Below are positions 21,310-31,121 of a stretch of DNA of 64,000 bases, in pieces. This DNA is from Rachicladosporium sp. CCFEE 5018. Lineage: Eukaryota; Ascomycota; Dothideomycetes; Cladosporiales; Cladosporiaceae. How positions within the stretch are numbered: position 1 is the first letter of the stretch; every line of letters begins with the position of its first letter. The position numbers and the translations under genes are program-made. The notes under the pieces were generated by a model. The model was given only the letters and a program-made list of their open reading frames with translations, made no database searches and was not told where the DNA came from. The DNA is taken from the NCBI GenBank assembly GCA_002077045.2, contig KZ111146.1, forward strand, positions 1,312,212-1,376,211. Reading direction: 5' to 3'.

Positions 21310-22334
21310 TCACACCCTGCCCGCCCTGCCTGCCTGGATGATTTCGCCCGTACCTCGATCTCCACTCCTCAGCACCGACCAACCCACGCTCTGACCCTTG
21401 ACGAGAGTCAACTCGACCTTCGTTCCCATGATCTTGAAAGAGCTCTTCTCCGGATCTATTGTCGCAAACAATTCCATGTTCACACAATACCTCTTTCTAT
21501 CCGAGGTCCGTAGATCTAGCGCGACGGTCTTCTTGTCGGCCTTGAAGTTGATGCTCGACGTGGTCTTGTCGACTTTCTTCAGATATAACGATGCAATGAC
21601 CGTACTCGCCGTCTGGTAGAAATCACTCCTCACCTCCTTGATCTCCTCGTCCTCTTCGTTGCCACCCGTCTTTGGCTTGCCGACGAACACATGCCGCGCC
21701 TTCGTCGTGCACCCCTCGATCTTCATGAACTCGTCGAATTCCAGAACTCGCCGTTTGCAGCATGTCCAGCCTTTGCTTCCCTCGTGAAATAACGCTGCAC
21801 CAGGGTGATGCACGCATTTTTCCTCTCCTCGCGGGACCTTCGCATCGTAGCTCTGCCCACAACCTTTCCGCTTACACCGCGCCCCACTCGGCAATGCCAC
21901 GCCTTCCTCATCGCTCTCCACTTCCTCGACCACCTCTGCCTTCGGCGTCGGCGTCGCAGCTTGCTGTGTCGAGACAGCTTGCCGTGCTACAGCCGGCTCA
22001 GCGCTCGCCTTCGCATTCTGCGCTGCGATCTTGGCGTCCACTTGCTCTGATGTGAGTTTGTTTATGTCCGGTTCCGGTTGTGGAGTGTCGTCTACTATGC
22101 TGTGTGTACCTGTCGTGCAAGGTGGGAGGGTGAGAAACTCATCGAAAGTCAGAACGCGAGGCTTGCAGCAGCGGTAGCCCTTTTGACCTTCGTGGAAGAC
22201 TGGAAGACCGGCTGTGAGAGTGGTGAGCAGATGTTTTGGACTAAGGGACGGCAAGCCTTACGATGGTAGGTACAGGGCTCTGAGGAGTCCAAGAAATGTT
22301 TGCCGCATCCGCGGTGGACGCATTGCTGAGCCAT
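21310..22334 (-). CDS. CHORD- and CS-domain protein, Hsp90 co-chaperone (copy A)
   Basis: Two exons (22334-22262 and 22211-21310; 50-bp intron, GTAAGG donor, TCACAG acceptor) give 324 aa. The first CHORD zinc domain spans the splice: CVHRGCGKHF, then [20 protein letters not shown] and CCKPRVLTFDEFL. A Q/A/E-rich linker follows. The second CHORD is at about 150-215 (CKRKGCGQ, CVHHPGAALFHEGSKGWTCC). A CS/p23-like domain at about 225-310 (SDFYQTASTVIASLYLKKVD) ends the protein. This is the order in animal CHORDC1/melusin and fungal orthologues, which bind Hsp90 and ADP-dependently assist kinase and NLR-type client folding; in plants Rar1 supports NLR immunity. A gene of this type three genes from HET allorecognition genes is suggestive only. 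Confidence 0.92.
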
Positions 22335-22520
22335 GATATTCTGGAGAGATTATGCTTAGCCGATCGCAGTCTAATGGCGGTTGACGAGGAATTGTTCGCA
22401 TGAAACATTTCTAGCAAGTCGACATCGACGTCAGCGCCAGCGCCAGCGGTCTTGGCACTTTGACGCGAAGACAACGCGAGATGGAAGTGAATCTGCATAC
22501 TGCCAACTGACAATCTCACG

Positions 22521-22934
22521 ATGAGGCCTACAATTCGCCTGCTATCGATTGATCACGCCCGTCAATGGGCTGTCCGTCTGACGTTCTTCACTCGACCGAA
22601 TTGCGGACTCTGCAACGATGCTAAGGATGTCATGGCCAAGGTCTGGGAACGACGACCATTCGAGTTCACCGAGGTCAATGTCATGAAGCATCCGAAGTGG
22701 AAGGCATTGTACGAGTTCGATACGCCTGTGGTCAGATTGAGCTCATCGTTACCGCTATCCTGGGTGGATTGCTGACCATTGCTTCAGCTACATGTTGACA
22801 AGGTCAGGGAGAGCAGCCATGCTTTCGAGACGACCACCGCAGCCGGGAAGCTAATGCATCGCTTCACTGAGGAGCAATTGGAAGCTGTCATGGACCAGGA
22901 ATTAACCAAGGAGCCGGACTCGTACTCCCCCTGA
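22521..22934 (+). CDS. Glutaredoxin-like (DUF836) thioredoxin-fold protein (copy A)
   Basis: Two exons (22521-22730 and 22788-22934; 57-bp intron, weak GTCAGA donor, GCTGAC branch, TTCAG acceptor) give 118 aa. The N-terminal half has TFFTRPNCGLCNDAK with a CxxC at 28 and 31, then FEFTEVNVMKHPKW and YEFDTPV before the splice, LHVDKVR after it: the cis-proline region of a thioredoxin fold. This matches the small fungal glutaredoxin-like family (YDR286C/C5orf63 type), whose role is not well known. It diverges from the CHORD gene with 186 bp between start codons, so the two share a promoter. Confidence 0.85.
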
Positions 22935-23304
22935 TGCCTGGAAGCCTATTGAAACCGGTTCTATCGATGCTGCAGGCATGTCCGTGATGGCGACGACCGT
23001 GATCTCACAGCCAAACTTCTGGGTTCTCCCCTGGAGTCGAAAACGATGCTCTAAAAGGTGCCATCATCGCCGAAGCACCACTCACTTGGTCTGCCATTGT
23101 TCGGCTCAAATGTTAGTTTGCCAACGGTGCCTGAACGGACTACATTGCCCCGAGGACCCCGCAGGAGCATTAAAACAGCCCGGAGACGAAGTGCTCACGA
23201 TGCACCTTGACGACTTTTCCAACGCACTACATTGACGCGACTTCGACAATACCTTGAGCTTCACCACGTCTCTACGCGACGAACCCCTCTCACTGGCCAC
23301 AGTC
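22935..23304. other. Intergenic (copy A)
   Basis: This 370-bp stretch lies between two plus-strand genes. An open frame extends the aldolase upstream to 23254 but begins with TTG and differs in copy B, so it is taken as leader. Confidence 0.4.
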
Positions 23305-24195
23305 ATGGCCATGCAATCTGCCAACCGCCTTCACAATGCCCTCAAGTCCAAATCACCTACCTTCGGCGCCTGGCAAATGCTCCCAGGCACGAATCTCTGT
23401 CGCGCAATCTGCCGCTCCTCGTCCTCCATAGACTGGCTCCTAATCGACCAAGAACACGGCAACATTTCCGACGACAGCATGCACGAGCTCGTAGCTGCCG
23501 CAGCAGCCTGCGGTGTCTCGCCTATAGTCCGTGTTCCCGACGCACAACACTGGATGATCAAACGCGCACTAGACGCCGGCGCGCACGGCATTCTGGTACC
23601 GTTACTGCAGACTGCCAAGCAGGCGCAGGATATCGTGTCTTGGAGTAAGTTCCCGCCACAAGGGACAAGAGGGTTTGGCAGTCCCTTCAGCATGGAGAAG
23701 TTTGTTCAGCAGCCGCCTCTCGGGTCGACCAGTGCGGTGAAGGAGGTCAGCTCAATAGACTACCTCAAGCAAGCCAACAGCTCCCTCGTCATCGCCGTGC
23801 AAATCGAAACCTCCTCCGCACTAGCAGAATTAGACGCCATAGCCGCCGTCCCAGGCATAGACGTCCTCTTCGTCGGGCCCTTCGATCTCGGAAACAACAT
23901 CGGGCATCCCATAGTCTCCGCCACACGCGATCCGGAGCTCGTGGAAGCTATTGCGAGCGTGCAGAAGGCTGCTGAGAAGAACGGGATAAGCAGTGGGATT
24001 TACTGTAATAGTGGGGAGGAGGCGAGGAGTTATGCCGATAAGGGCTTTGGGATGTGCAGTGCGATGACGGATATGGTTGCTGTGCCGAAGGCTTTTGGGC
24101 AGGCTTTTGAGGCGGCCAAGGGAAGTTATGTGCATGCTGGGGTGCAGGGGATCAAGAAGGGGGTGGAGGCTGTTAGTGGGCCTTATGGGAAGTGA
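23305..24195 (+). CDS. HpcH/HpaI-family aldolase (copy A)
   Basis: A single exon of 296 aa in the HpcH/HpaI aldolase family (2-dehydro-3-deoxyglucarate or 4-hydroxy-2-oxoheptanedioate aldolase type, also citrate lyase beta-like). The active-site pattern is complete: H51 in DQEHGN, R76 in PIVRVPD, metal ligands E168 in AVQIETS and D194 in FVGPFDLG. These enzymes use a divalent metal to cleave 2-keto-3-deoxy acids to pyruvate and an aldehyde; which substrate is used here is unknown. ATG 23305 is preferred over an upstream TTG because copy B begins at the same methionine. Nine residues differ from copy B by my count. Confidence 0.9.
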   Translation: MAMQSANRLHNALKSKSPTFGAWQMLPGTNLCRAICRSSSSIDWLLIDQEHGNISDDSMHELVAAAAACGVSPIVRVPDAQHWMIKRALDAGAHGILVPLLQTAKQAQDIVSWSKFPPQGTRGFGSPFSMEKFVQQPPLGSTSAVKEVSSIDYLKQANSSLVIAVQIETSSALAELDAIAAVPGIDVLFVGPFDLGNNIGHPIVSATRDPELVEAIASVQKAAEKNGISSGIYCNSGEEARSYADKGFGMCSAMTDMVAVPKAFGQAFEAAKGSYVHAGVQGIKKGVEAVSGPYGK

Positions 24196-24461
24196 GTGTT
24201 TGGAGAGATGCAGGGAGCGAGCTGGGTGTGCTTGCCATATGCCTTCTACACATAGAACTCAGCTTGTATGAATGAAAGCCAGCACATTTTCTGTGCCCTC
24301 CTGAGACCTCTTCACGACTATGTCCCTGTCCAAGCCATCCATTCCCGTGAGCAGTGCCCTCGCATCCTATTGCCTAAGCTCGAGCCATTAGCTCCACTCC
24401 ATTCTCAAACTCGCTGTTCAACGACTGTTTCGATACTCAATCTTCAACTCTTGCGATCGCT

Positions 24462-25484
24462 TTACAAGTAATGCACGATGGTCGCACGATGCTCCGCCAA
24501 ATACTGTGCAGTCTTTCGGTCATTCCGCTCCTTCACCCTCGCTTCCCACTCCCGGTATCCACTCATATCATGCTCATCTCCCGGCCTCGTGGAGAGTCCA
24601 TGCGGTGTCCACGGGTTCGGATCATCGATATCGTCAGCCGAGTCCTCTGGGCGAGGTGGAGCTGGCGGGGAGTACCGCGGCAGTGGCTTCAATGTAGTGT
24701 CCTTTGGATCGACGACTGATACGGGAGGGTGCACAGGACCGGGATCTGGCTCATTCTCAGGAACATCGTCATCTTCATCGTCTACGGCTGAGACCGAGTC
24801 GCGGGGTTGCGACACGGGGATCTGTGCGTCGGATGGTGATGGAGCGCCTTCCTATGGTGCGATTGGAGCTGTAGGGTCTGGCAGTCCTGAGGGAGTGGGC
24901 AGAGCTGAGTCGGACGGCTGCTCGATACTGGTGATAATCTTCGTGCTGGCTGTCCGCTGGCCGGCGGCTGGTTCGTCGCTCTCGCTCATCATTGCGTTGG
25001 CTGCCGCGACAGCCGTTGCGATTTGCTCTGGCGTGGGGTCGTTGTTCTGCTCGATGGCATTCGCAATGCTGGACCGCGTGCCTTCTGCGCCTGTCGTGGC
25101 GAGGTCTTCAGTCGTGCCATCTGCCAGCCTAGCATTTGCAAAGTTGACGATAGGTCCATCTGCGGCCGTTGTTGCGAGGCCGCCCGTCGTAGCCCCTGCC
25201 AGCTGAGGTTTTGCACTCATTGTCGCATGCTGTTTAGCCATCACCTTCTGAGCCTTGTTCCGAAAGCGATTCGGCTCTTCACGCCAGCCAGTAGCATATT
25301 CCCTGTACTCTCTAGCCTTCTTCGTTCGACAATCAGGGCACAGCGCATTGTCGTAGTAGTTTTGCGTCTCGAGATTCCCTGGCCCGCAGTCGGCCACGTT
25401 GCCGTCTCTGGCAACGAGACAACGTATAAAACCTGGGATCTTGTGGCCGCATTGGCTGAAATGAGACATGGTTGGGGCGCACAT
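24462..25484 (-). CDS. Unknown protein with in-frame TAG and conserved 3' extension (copy A)
   Basis: From ATG 25484 the frame encodes 210 aa to a TAG at 24852-24854 (ending GLPDPTAPIAP). It continues in the same frame for a further 129 codons to TAA at 24462. The N-terminal part has CGHKIPGFIRC and CPDCRTKKAREYREY, a zinc-finger-like set of cysteines. Two 25-residue repeats follow (QLAGATTGG... and RLADGTTED..., each ending in ANA). The extension is Pro/Asp-rich, then WTPHGLSTRPGDEHDM, SGYREWEARVKERND. It has no ATG near its start, and no phase-compatible intron with a good donor removes the TAG. Copy B keeps the same TAG and extension. Readthrough is the best reading; an old pseudogene is the alternative. 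No family is recognised. Confidence 0.6.
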
Positions 25485-25976
25485 CTTTCTAGGGGCCTTG
25501 ATGGTGGATGATTGTGTGGAGTGATGATTCCTGAAGGACCAATTTCGCCGCTGAGTACTGCTGCCGCTAGTTCAATGCTTTGGAGTAACGCCTTTATGCG
25601 ATGAATTTGAAGCGAGACATATGATGGACTGTGAAAAAAGCAATCCATGTGTTTTGCTTTGCGAGCACCAAGTGGCATTGCTTGTAACGTGCGAAGATGT
25701 GGACGAGTGGGAAGAGAGAAAGAGAGACTGATACCTATGCAATTGCTGCTGTATGGCGCTTCCCCAGCTTCGTCGCCGGTCAGTGGGGATTAGCCCACGA
25801 TCTGCTCTCACTGCGAGTGAATGCAGAGTGACACTTCGCGAATGCGCACTTCTCGTAGCCATCTGATGGCTCCGTGAGGGTAATAGTACTGCAGTATGTA
25901 CATGTCGGTGCAGCTTCTAGTCGCTGACTACACGCCCCGCGTCCAGCCTCAGCATAGACAATCGAATACATCATCC
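25485..25976. other. Intergenic (copy A)
   Basis: This 492-bp stretch separates two minus-strand genes. It contains a conserved but unremarkable leader; I see no further gene. Confidence 0.4.
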
Positions 25977-26390
25977 TCACTTCTTCTGCGGGTCCTCAAG
26001 TATGCCCTCCGCCTCCAATCGCCTCCGTGCCTCCTCGAGTGCCCATGTCTGGATGCTACATTCCTGTCAGTCCTGTAAGCTGCCATCTCGCACTGCCAAG
26101 ACCTACCTCGTATCCGGCTTATACCAGTACCCTACCACGCCGAATGCCAAACTGCCAAAGAACCCATAGTACCACACATTCTCCCACCCCTCCTTCTCTG
26201 GCTTCTCCCCTGGCTTCACTCCGAACAACCACCCACCAGGGGGGTCATATTGACTCTCTTCTGCGTGCCCGGCCTGCCGTGCTGCGGTGTTTGAGAGCTG
26301 GCGGTGTTGTAATGAGCGCAGCGGGAGGCGGGGGACGATGTGTAGTTTGCCGCGGCTTGAGGCGATGATGCGGGAGCGCAGCGCGGACAT
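25977..26390 (-). CDS. Complex I ESSS subunit (NDUFB11-type) (copy A)
   Basis: Two exons (26390-26107 and 26055-25977; 51-bp intron, GTAGGT donor, AATGTAG acceptor) give 120 aa. The N-terminal ~40 residues are basic, Arg/Ser-rich and lack acids: a mitochondrial presequence. Then come GGWLFGVKPGEKPEKEGWEN and a single membrane helix (VWYYGFFGSLAFGVVGYW). The second exon encodes SIQTWALEEARRRLEAEGIL. This is the fungal ESSS accessory subunit (Yarrowia NESM, mammalian NDUFB11) in the inner-membrane arm of NADH:ubiquinone oxidoreductase. The intron removes a stop that would otherwise end the frame at 26103. Confidence 0.88.
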
Positions 26391-27397
26391 GATCGTGGTG
26401 GCGGGGAGGTGTCCCGGTAGTGGAGGTGGGGTATGGTGTATCTAGCGGTGCAGCTGTAGTGACTGGGCCGGCTATCTCTCAGTGCATGCATGCACGTACG
26501 GATGGAAGGACGCTTATGGCGGTACCTTCCGCGCATGAGAATGCCAAGCACTGAAGTACGCTAGGGCAGGGCTCCGCTCGGACGGAGCGGAGCGTGATCT
26601 CGATCTTCCCACTCTGCTGGAAACCCAGGATCTTTACGACTCTCTTGTCCACTTTACTGCATGAACATAGGTTCTTGCATAGAAGAATCCCACGATGACA
26701 TATCTCCTAATGCGTTTGTCCGGTATGACAGCAGTCATCATCAAGTGCAAAGTTGGGTCTTGCAAATGCCTCGGGCATAAGACTGAAGTTCGATGTTCAA
26801 ACCTCGCGCAGTAGGCCGGTCCAGCGTCGGGATCGCGCACAAATCGCCACGACATGCCCTCGACCATAGTCTCCGACACTACTACGCTGCAGGACCGATC
26901 TCCCCGTTCCCCAGTTGTCATCGGCCCCGTTCCCTGGGCCGATGAAATTGGTCACCACCAATCGAACCCTGTCAGGATGCAGCGGCGAAGGCCGTCCGAA
27001 CTTCTGCGTTCCCGGCTACTGGACTTCAAACCCGCTTTTCCTGCGCTTTACCTGGGACTGCATACGGAAAATTGAAATTCACGTGCTTGTTGACATTGTT
27101 GGCGACGCGTCGGTCCCAGTGACGGGTACTGCGCGAGCTGGCTCTCACTACCGCAGTCTCGGAGTCGGATCCGTGAGCATTCAACGCGCCATGTCTAGCA
27201 CGACGCAGGCCGACTTGGTGCGTAGTCGGTCGCAGTCGGGGATTTGCAGGAGGGTTCAACTGTAAGTGACAGGCATCTTGTCTCGCCTTGTATAGATTGA
27301 CGTGCACGCTCTCCCCGTCTTTCATGACCTATCCCACTACTCTTGACCGTGCCTCTCGCAGATCGCTTCCCGAGTTGTCGATCTTGTCAAAGCCACA
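26391..27397. other. Intergenic, divergent promoter region (copy A)
   Basis: This 1-kb stretch lies between the ESSS gene (-) and the unknown gene (+). It is well conserved in copy B and includes the inverted repeat at 26571-26593. The last ~100 bp before 27398 read like a 5' leader with a possible intron (cttgcgcag-free in copy A, so uncertain). Confidence 0.4.
26571..26593. repeat. 9-bp inverted repeat, 5-bp spacer (copy A)
   Basis: GCTCCGCTC and GAGCGGAGC flank GGACG. The whole element is identical in copy B at 44173-44195. It lies 180 bp upstream of the ESSS start and could be a binding site for a dimeric regulator such as a Zn2Cys6 factor. Confidence 0.5.
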
Positions 27398-28820
27398 ATG
27401 TCGTTCATGGACGAAATGATCGATTCGTTGAACAGCGATATCTTTATGAGTGAACCCTCACTCGACCTCACTGGCACGCAGCGTCACTCGGTGGTGTCTG
27501 TCCCTTTAGAGGCGCCCCTTCGAATCACCAAGCCATTACGCAAGAGCAGTTCCTTGACGCTACATCGAGTATCATATTCGACATGGGCGCAGGACGCTCC
27601 AGTATCGCCACTGACTGCCAATGCCGACCATGAACCACTCAAATGGGCGCAGCCCGATTTCAGTGCATGCAGTCCAACATCGACCAGAAGCCGGGCTTCT
27701 ACTCGCAAGTCGTCGACAACAAGCATGACGAGCACAGCGGCGTCGTCAGTGTCCGCAGTATCACCTACTCGATCGGCGTCGCGAGGTGTGCCTGCGTTCC
27801 TCAAGCAGACGAAATCGTTCACCAAGCTGGCGGGCTGGCATCGTCACGCAGACCAGTCCACACCACCACCCACGCCACCCATCCCCACGTCTCCAGCACG
27901 CAGCAGGCAGGCTAGTGTGAGCACTTGGAACTCGGAATCGAGCAAAAGTCCCTTCTCTCAAGTCGAGGAGTACGGTCACCAGCTTCAGCGGATCCTCTCG
28001 ACCCGCCGGACGAGGAAACGGACCGCCACACCGCAGGCCGAGATTGAGATGGTACCTAAGATGCATGATCTCAACTACTTTCGCCCGTTCACGACAAATA
28101 TATCAGCCGTAACAGCGATGTGCGGTGCTTACATGCTTGCCAACAGGTCAGGTACGTGACATATCCCGCCATAGAAACCTCTTCTCCTACTTACATCGCA
28201 CACTCTCAGACCTCGCCCCCTGGCCTACACTCCTCACATCCACCCACAAGACTCCCGCTGCCGACACACTCTCCCTCGCTCTCCTCACCGCCACCACCTC
28301 AGACCAGATCCTATCTGCCCTATCCTCCGCCACCCTGCCAGACATCCTCTTCGCCCTTCACCAGTCCCTCACCTCGGCCTCATTGCCTCGCGTCCCCATA
28401 CGCCAAGCAAAGACTCTGTATAGGCACACCGACACCTACCTGTCCACGTACTCCACACGATCCTGGTCACGCATTCGGGATCTCCTCTCCCGAATACCAA
28501 CACCATGCCTTGTCACCCTCGCCTTCCTCGTCACCATCGGTCGCGCACTCGAGGACAAGGGCGTCACTATCGACGGCCTGCGTGCCGGCGTCTGGCTCCT
28601 CAGAGTGATGTGGCCCCAGATCGAGATCCGCGAGGTCACTGACGGGGACGTGGAGGAGGGTGACGCGGTGACCGGCTTGCTCACGGAGTTCATCGAGGAG
28701 CTACTCAGCGAGGTACCTGGTGAGGTCAGGAGTGTGAGGTGGCGAGGTGGCGGCAAGGGCTACGGCTTTGGGGATGGTGTGGACTTGATGAGTTTGCTTC
28801 ACGACAAGGCACTGGCTTGA
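27398..28820 (+). CDS. Unknown Ser/Thr-rich protein with helical C-terminal domain (copy A)
   Basis: Two exons (27398-28151 and 28210-28820; 58-bp intron, GTACGT donor, CTCAG acceptor) give 454 aa. The first ~200 residues are Ser/Thr/Pro-rich and look disordered and phosphorylatable (STRSRASTRKSSTTSMTST). From about residue 195 a mostly helical region follows (SPFSQVEEYGHQLQRIL, TLSLALLTATTSDQILSALS, DILFALHQSL), then IPTPCLVTLAFLVTIGRALE and a C-terminal acidic block ending SLLHDKALA. No family is recognised; no transmembrane segment is certain, although the TLAFLVTIG stretch is hydrophobic. Copy B is closely similar throughout, with most changes in the Ser-rich part, so the gene appears maintained. 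Confidence 0.75.
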
Positions 28821-29708
28821 AGGGGGACGTATGAATGTATGATCGGTAGCTCTATAGACCGTGTTTATGAATGCATGTGTAAGATGTTACCCACACGGTC
28901 CCGAGGCAGGAACAGCTAGCTTCCTCACTACACTGGATGCGCGCGCGAGAGAGTCGTACATGTAGCTTTACGCTGAACGTCGTCTCCGTGCAGCGCTGTG
29001 TGTTATACATCCATGACAAAGAGACCTGCGCTGAAGCAAGTGTCTTTTCGCCTTCGATCTGGTCCTTCGAATTCCCGCGATGACCATCTCAACGGCATGC
29101 TTCCTGCGAATCCTTGATGGCAGTCCATCGTACATTGGCCGACAGCTGCATACGTGCTTTCAGATGCCGGAAGAATTAAAATATGCAACGGAAATCTTCA
29201 TATGCTTGACTCAGCAGCCCGGCGCGCTGCTGTTATTCAACTTCTTTAGCTCGTGGAGGACTTCCATGAAATCTCTTTATTGGCGTACTCGCGGCGGCGC
29301 AGAGGTGTTTGCCCTGCCCAATTCACACGTGCAATGGTCTTCGCGTCGCTGTCGATGCCGTAGCTGCTCGCGTGGCGGGCCGCCTTCTCGGCAGCAGTCT
29401 CGTACGTGAGCTTCCACTCACCAGTCTAGAGCCGGCGTGTTCCGACTCTGCGCCCACTCACGTCATCTACATTGGTGCCACCCAGTGTTGGAATTCCGTA
29501 CGTCATTTACGCTGGCAAGGTCGGCACTATGCGCCCATGCGCTAGACTCGTCTCTGCTTACCTCTATAAGAACGCTCCCGAAGATGGAGGCACTCTGCAT
29601 GATGGAGGTACCCCAGTCCACATGTTTGCGATCTAGTCGTTCGTAACGACAGTGATTTTGTCTAGATCACGGACGGATGGTCGTGCGATCGTGCCCCTTG
29701 CAATGCCC
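28821..29708. other. Diverged intergenic block lacking the second HET gene (copy A)
   Basis: Up to about 28890 this matches copy B after its gene end; beyond that similarity is poor. From about 29290 to 29650 it again resembles copy B 49070-49450, the 3' flank of the copy-B-only HET gene, but only at roughly 70% by eye. No HET coding remnant is clear between. This is where the gene would sit. Confidence 0.6.
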
Positions 29709-31121
29709 CTAAATGAGCCGCAGATATGTTACAATGATCACAGCCGAACTGAGGGCAGTAAGGGATGGCCACAGACCGTCGGTACCCAGATCCGCAACGG
29801 CAAGAACTGTGACTTGACTGACGATCATCGCCGTCAGAGGTAAATTCCGGAACGTACTAACGATCAGCCCTACAAAGATGCGAAGCCTCCATCGATGCCT
29901 CTGCTTCTCGATGAAGTACGGATCGTACAATGCGGTCGACTGTGGCGTGCCATGGGAAAAAATGGCAGCATGGATTGTCCGTGAAGATCCCGTAACGGCC
30001 TTCATGAACAACCTCAAGCCCGCAGGTAGGGGACTGCTCGGCCGAGTAGACGTTCTCAGTCGAGCGCGGTACCAGCGGTTGTCTATATGTCGCGTCATGT
30101 ACAATACGATAGCTTCCGACGCACGTGTTCCAAGGACCAGCGCTAAGTGACCGAAGGGCATGGCGGTATACGTGGTGATTGTAAGACCTGCGTGTATGAT
30201 GGAATAGGATCTGATGTCCGCGAGGAATTCACTGTCTATGTATGTTGCAGTGCTGTCGCGAAAGTCACTGGGATACCTAGCGAGAATTGAGCAGTGATCT
30301 GGTTGTTGCAGATGGATGCCCCAGGCAAAGATGGAGAGATCGACATGCGTCCGAATAATCTCGTGTTGCACACGTTGGAAGGCGTTCTGTCCTTCTCCGT
30401 ATAGCAGTGGCATGTTGATGCCGAAAATCCCTAGCAAGCAATACCCAATGTCTTCGACTCTGGTCGTAGTGCGATCCCATGCCCAGCTCATACGTATAGC
30501 AACGGATGCCGTCCGGATGCCGTCCGGATGCAGAATGTACTCCTGTGCGATACCAGAGGAGTAGGAGAGGAGCGAAGCTAGCTCCGCTTTTGTGCCCAGT
30601 AGGAGATCAGTACTACTGTAGAAGAGCACCTCGCGTGGAGCGAGCAGCTCCTGCAGCGTCCAGCCCCGCTTGAACCAGCGGCTCTTCGAGAAAGTTTCGA
30701 TGTTGGCGACATCGCTGACATGCATACCCTGCTTCCAGCGTTCGTCCTTGTCGAACTCATCAACGCGAGGCAGCGTATTCCCATCGCAATCATCCATGAA
30801 GACATAGCATTCAGAAGAATCTTGGTACCACTTGAACATCGAGTTGATGGCCTCGGACAGCTCTGCACTGCTGCTTTTGTCGATGCAGCACGTGTCAATC
30901 CAGGTCCACTCATAGCCAAACTCCTTGGATAGCGCACAACATCTCAGGATCTTCTTCCAACCCTGGCCTTCAGGATTGTAATTGCCAGAAAGGTAGGCTT
31001 GTAAGGTGACCTCCGGATCGGCCCTATCTTGGCTCCAGCAGTGCGAGAGAATACTATACTTTACTTGCTGAGTATCATAGAATTCCTCGAACGCCAGCGT
31101 TGTCGTGTTGAGGAGCCGCAT
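29709..31121 (-). CDS. HET-domain protein with C-terminal membrane segments (copy A)
   Basis: A single exon of 470 aa. The HET domain occupies about residues 1-165: MRLLNTTTLAFEEFYD, KYSILSHCWS, WTWIDTCCIDKSSSAELSEA, CYVFMDDC and WFKRGWTLQELLAPREVLFY are the standard blocks. HET proteins trigger cell death when incompatible individuals fuse (heterokaryon incompatibility). The rest is unlike the N-terminal STAND-linked types; near the C-terminus two hydrophobic segments (LRIFVGLIVSTF and LTALSSAVIIVTYL regions) suggest membrane association. The first ~190 residues nearly match copy B, but the remainder is strongly diverged, an abrupt switch near base 30540. An 11-bp unit (GGATGCCGTCC) is tandemly doubled at 30504-30525 in that region. 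Confidence 0.9.
   Translation of the reverse strand: MRLLNTTTLAFEEFYDTQQVKYSILSHCWSQDRADPEVTLQAYLSGNYNPEGQGWKKILRCCALSKEFGYEWTWIDTCCIDKSSSAELSEAINSMFKWYQDSSECYVFMDDCDGNTLPRVDEFDKDERWKQGMHVSDVANIETFSKSRWFKRGWTLQELLAPREVLFYSSTDLLLGTKAELASLLSYSSGIAQEYILHPDGIRTASVAIRMSWAWDRTTTRVEDIGYCLLGIFGINMPLLYGEGQNAFQRVQHEIIRTHVDLSIFAWGIHLQQPDHCSILARYPSDFRDSTATYIDSEFLADIRSYSIIHAGLTITTYTAMPFGHLALVLGTRASEAIVLYMTRHIDNRWYRARLRTSTRPSSPLPAGLRLFMKAVTGSSRTIHAAIFSHGTPQSTALYDPYFIEKQRHRWRLRIFVGLIVSTFRNLPLTAMIVSQVTVLAVADLGTDGLWPSLTALSSAVIIVTYLRLI

Noticed and set aside
23254..23304. Upstream extension of the aldolase frame
   Set aside because: It begins with TTG, has no ATG and is not kept in copy B.
24471..25511. Several long plus-strand frames over the readthrough gene (up to 242 codons)
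   Set aside because: They mirror the GC-rich codons of the minus-strand gene, and the matching copy B frames are broken at different places.
30504..30525. 11-bp tandem doubling GGATGCCGTCC as a recombination site
   Set aside because: It sits near the divergence switch in the HET gene, but copy B has the same length there with substitutions only, so no insertion or excision is indicated.
21310..31121. CHORD/CS co-chaperone and HET genes as one immune module
   Set aside because: Plant Rar1 supports NLR immunity, but the fungal genes are 7 kb apart with unrelated housekeeping genes between, so neighbourhood alone is not evidence.
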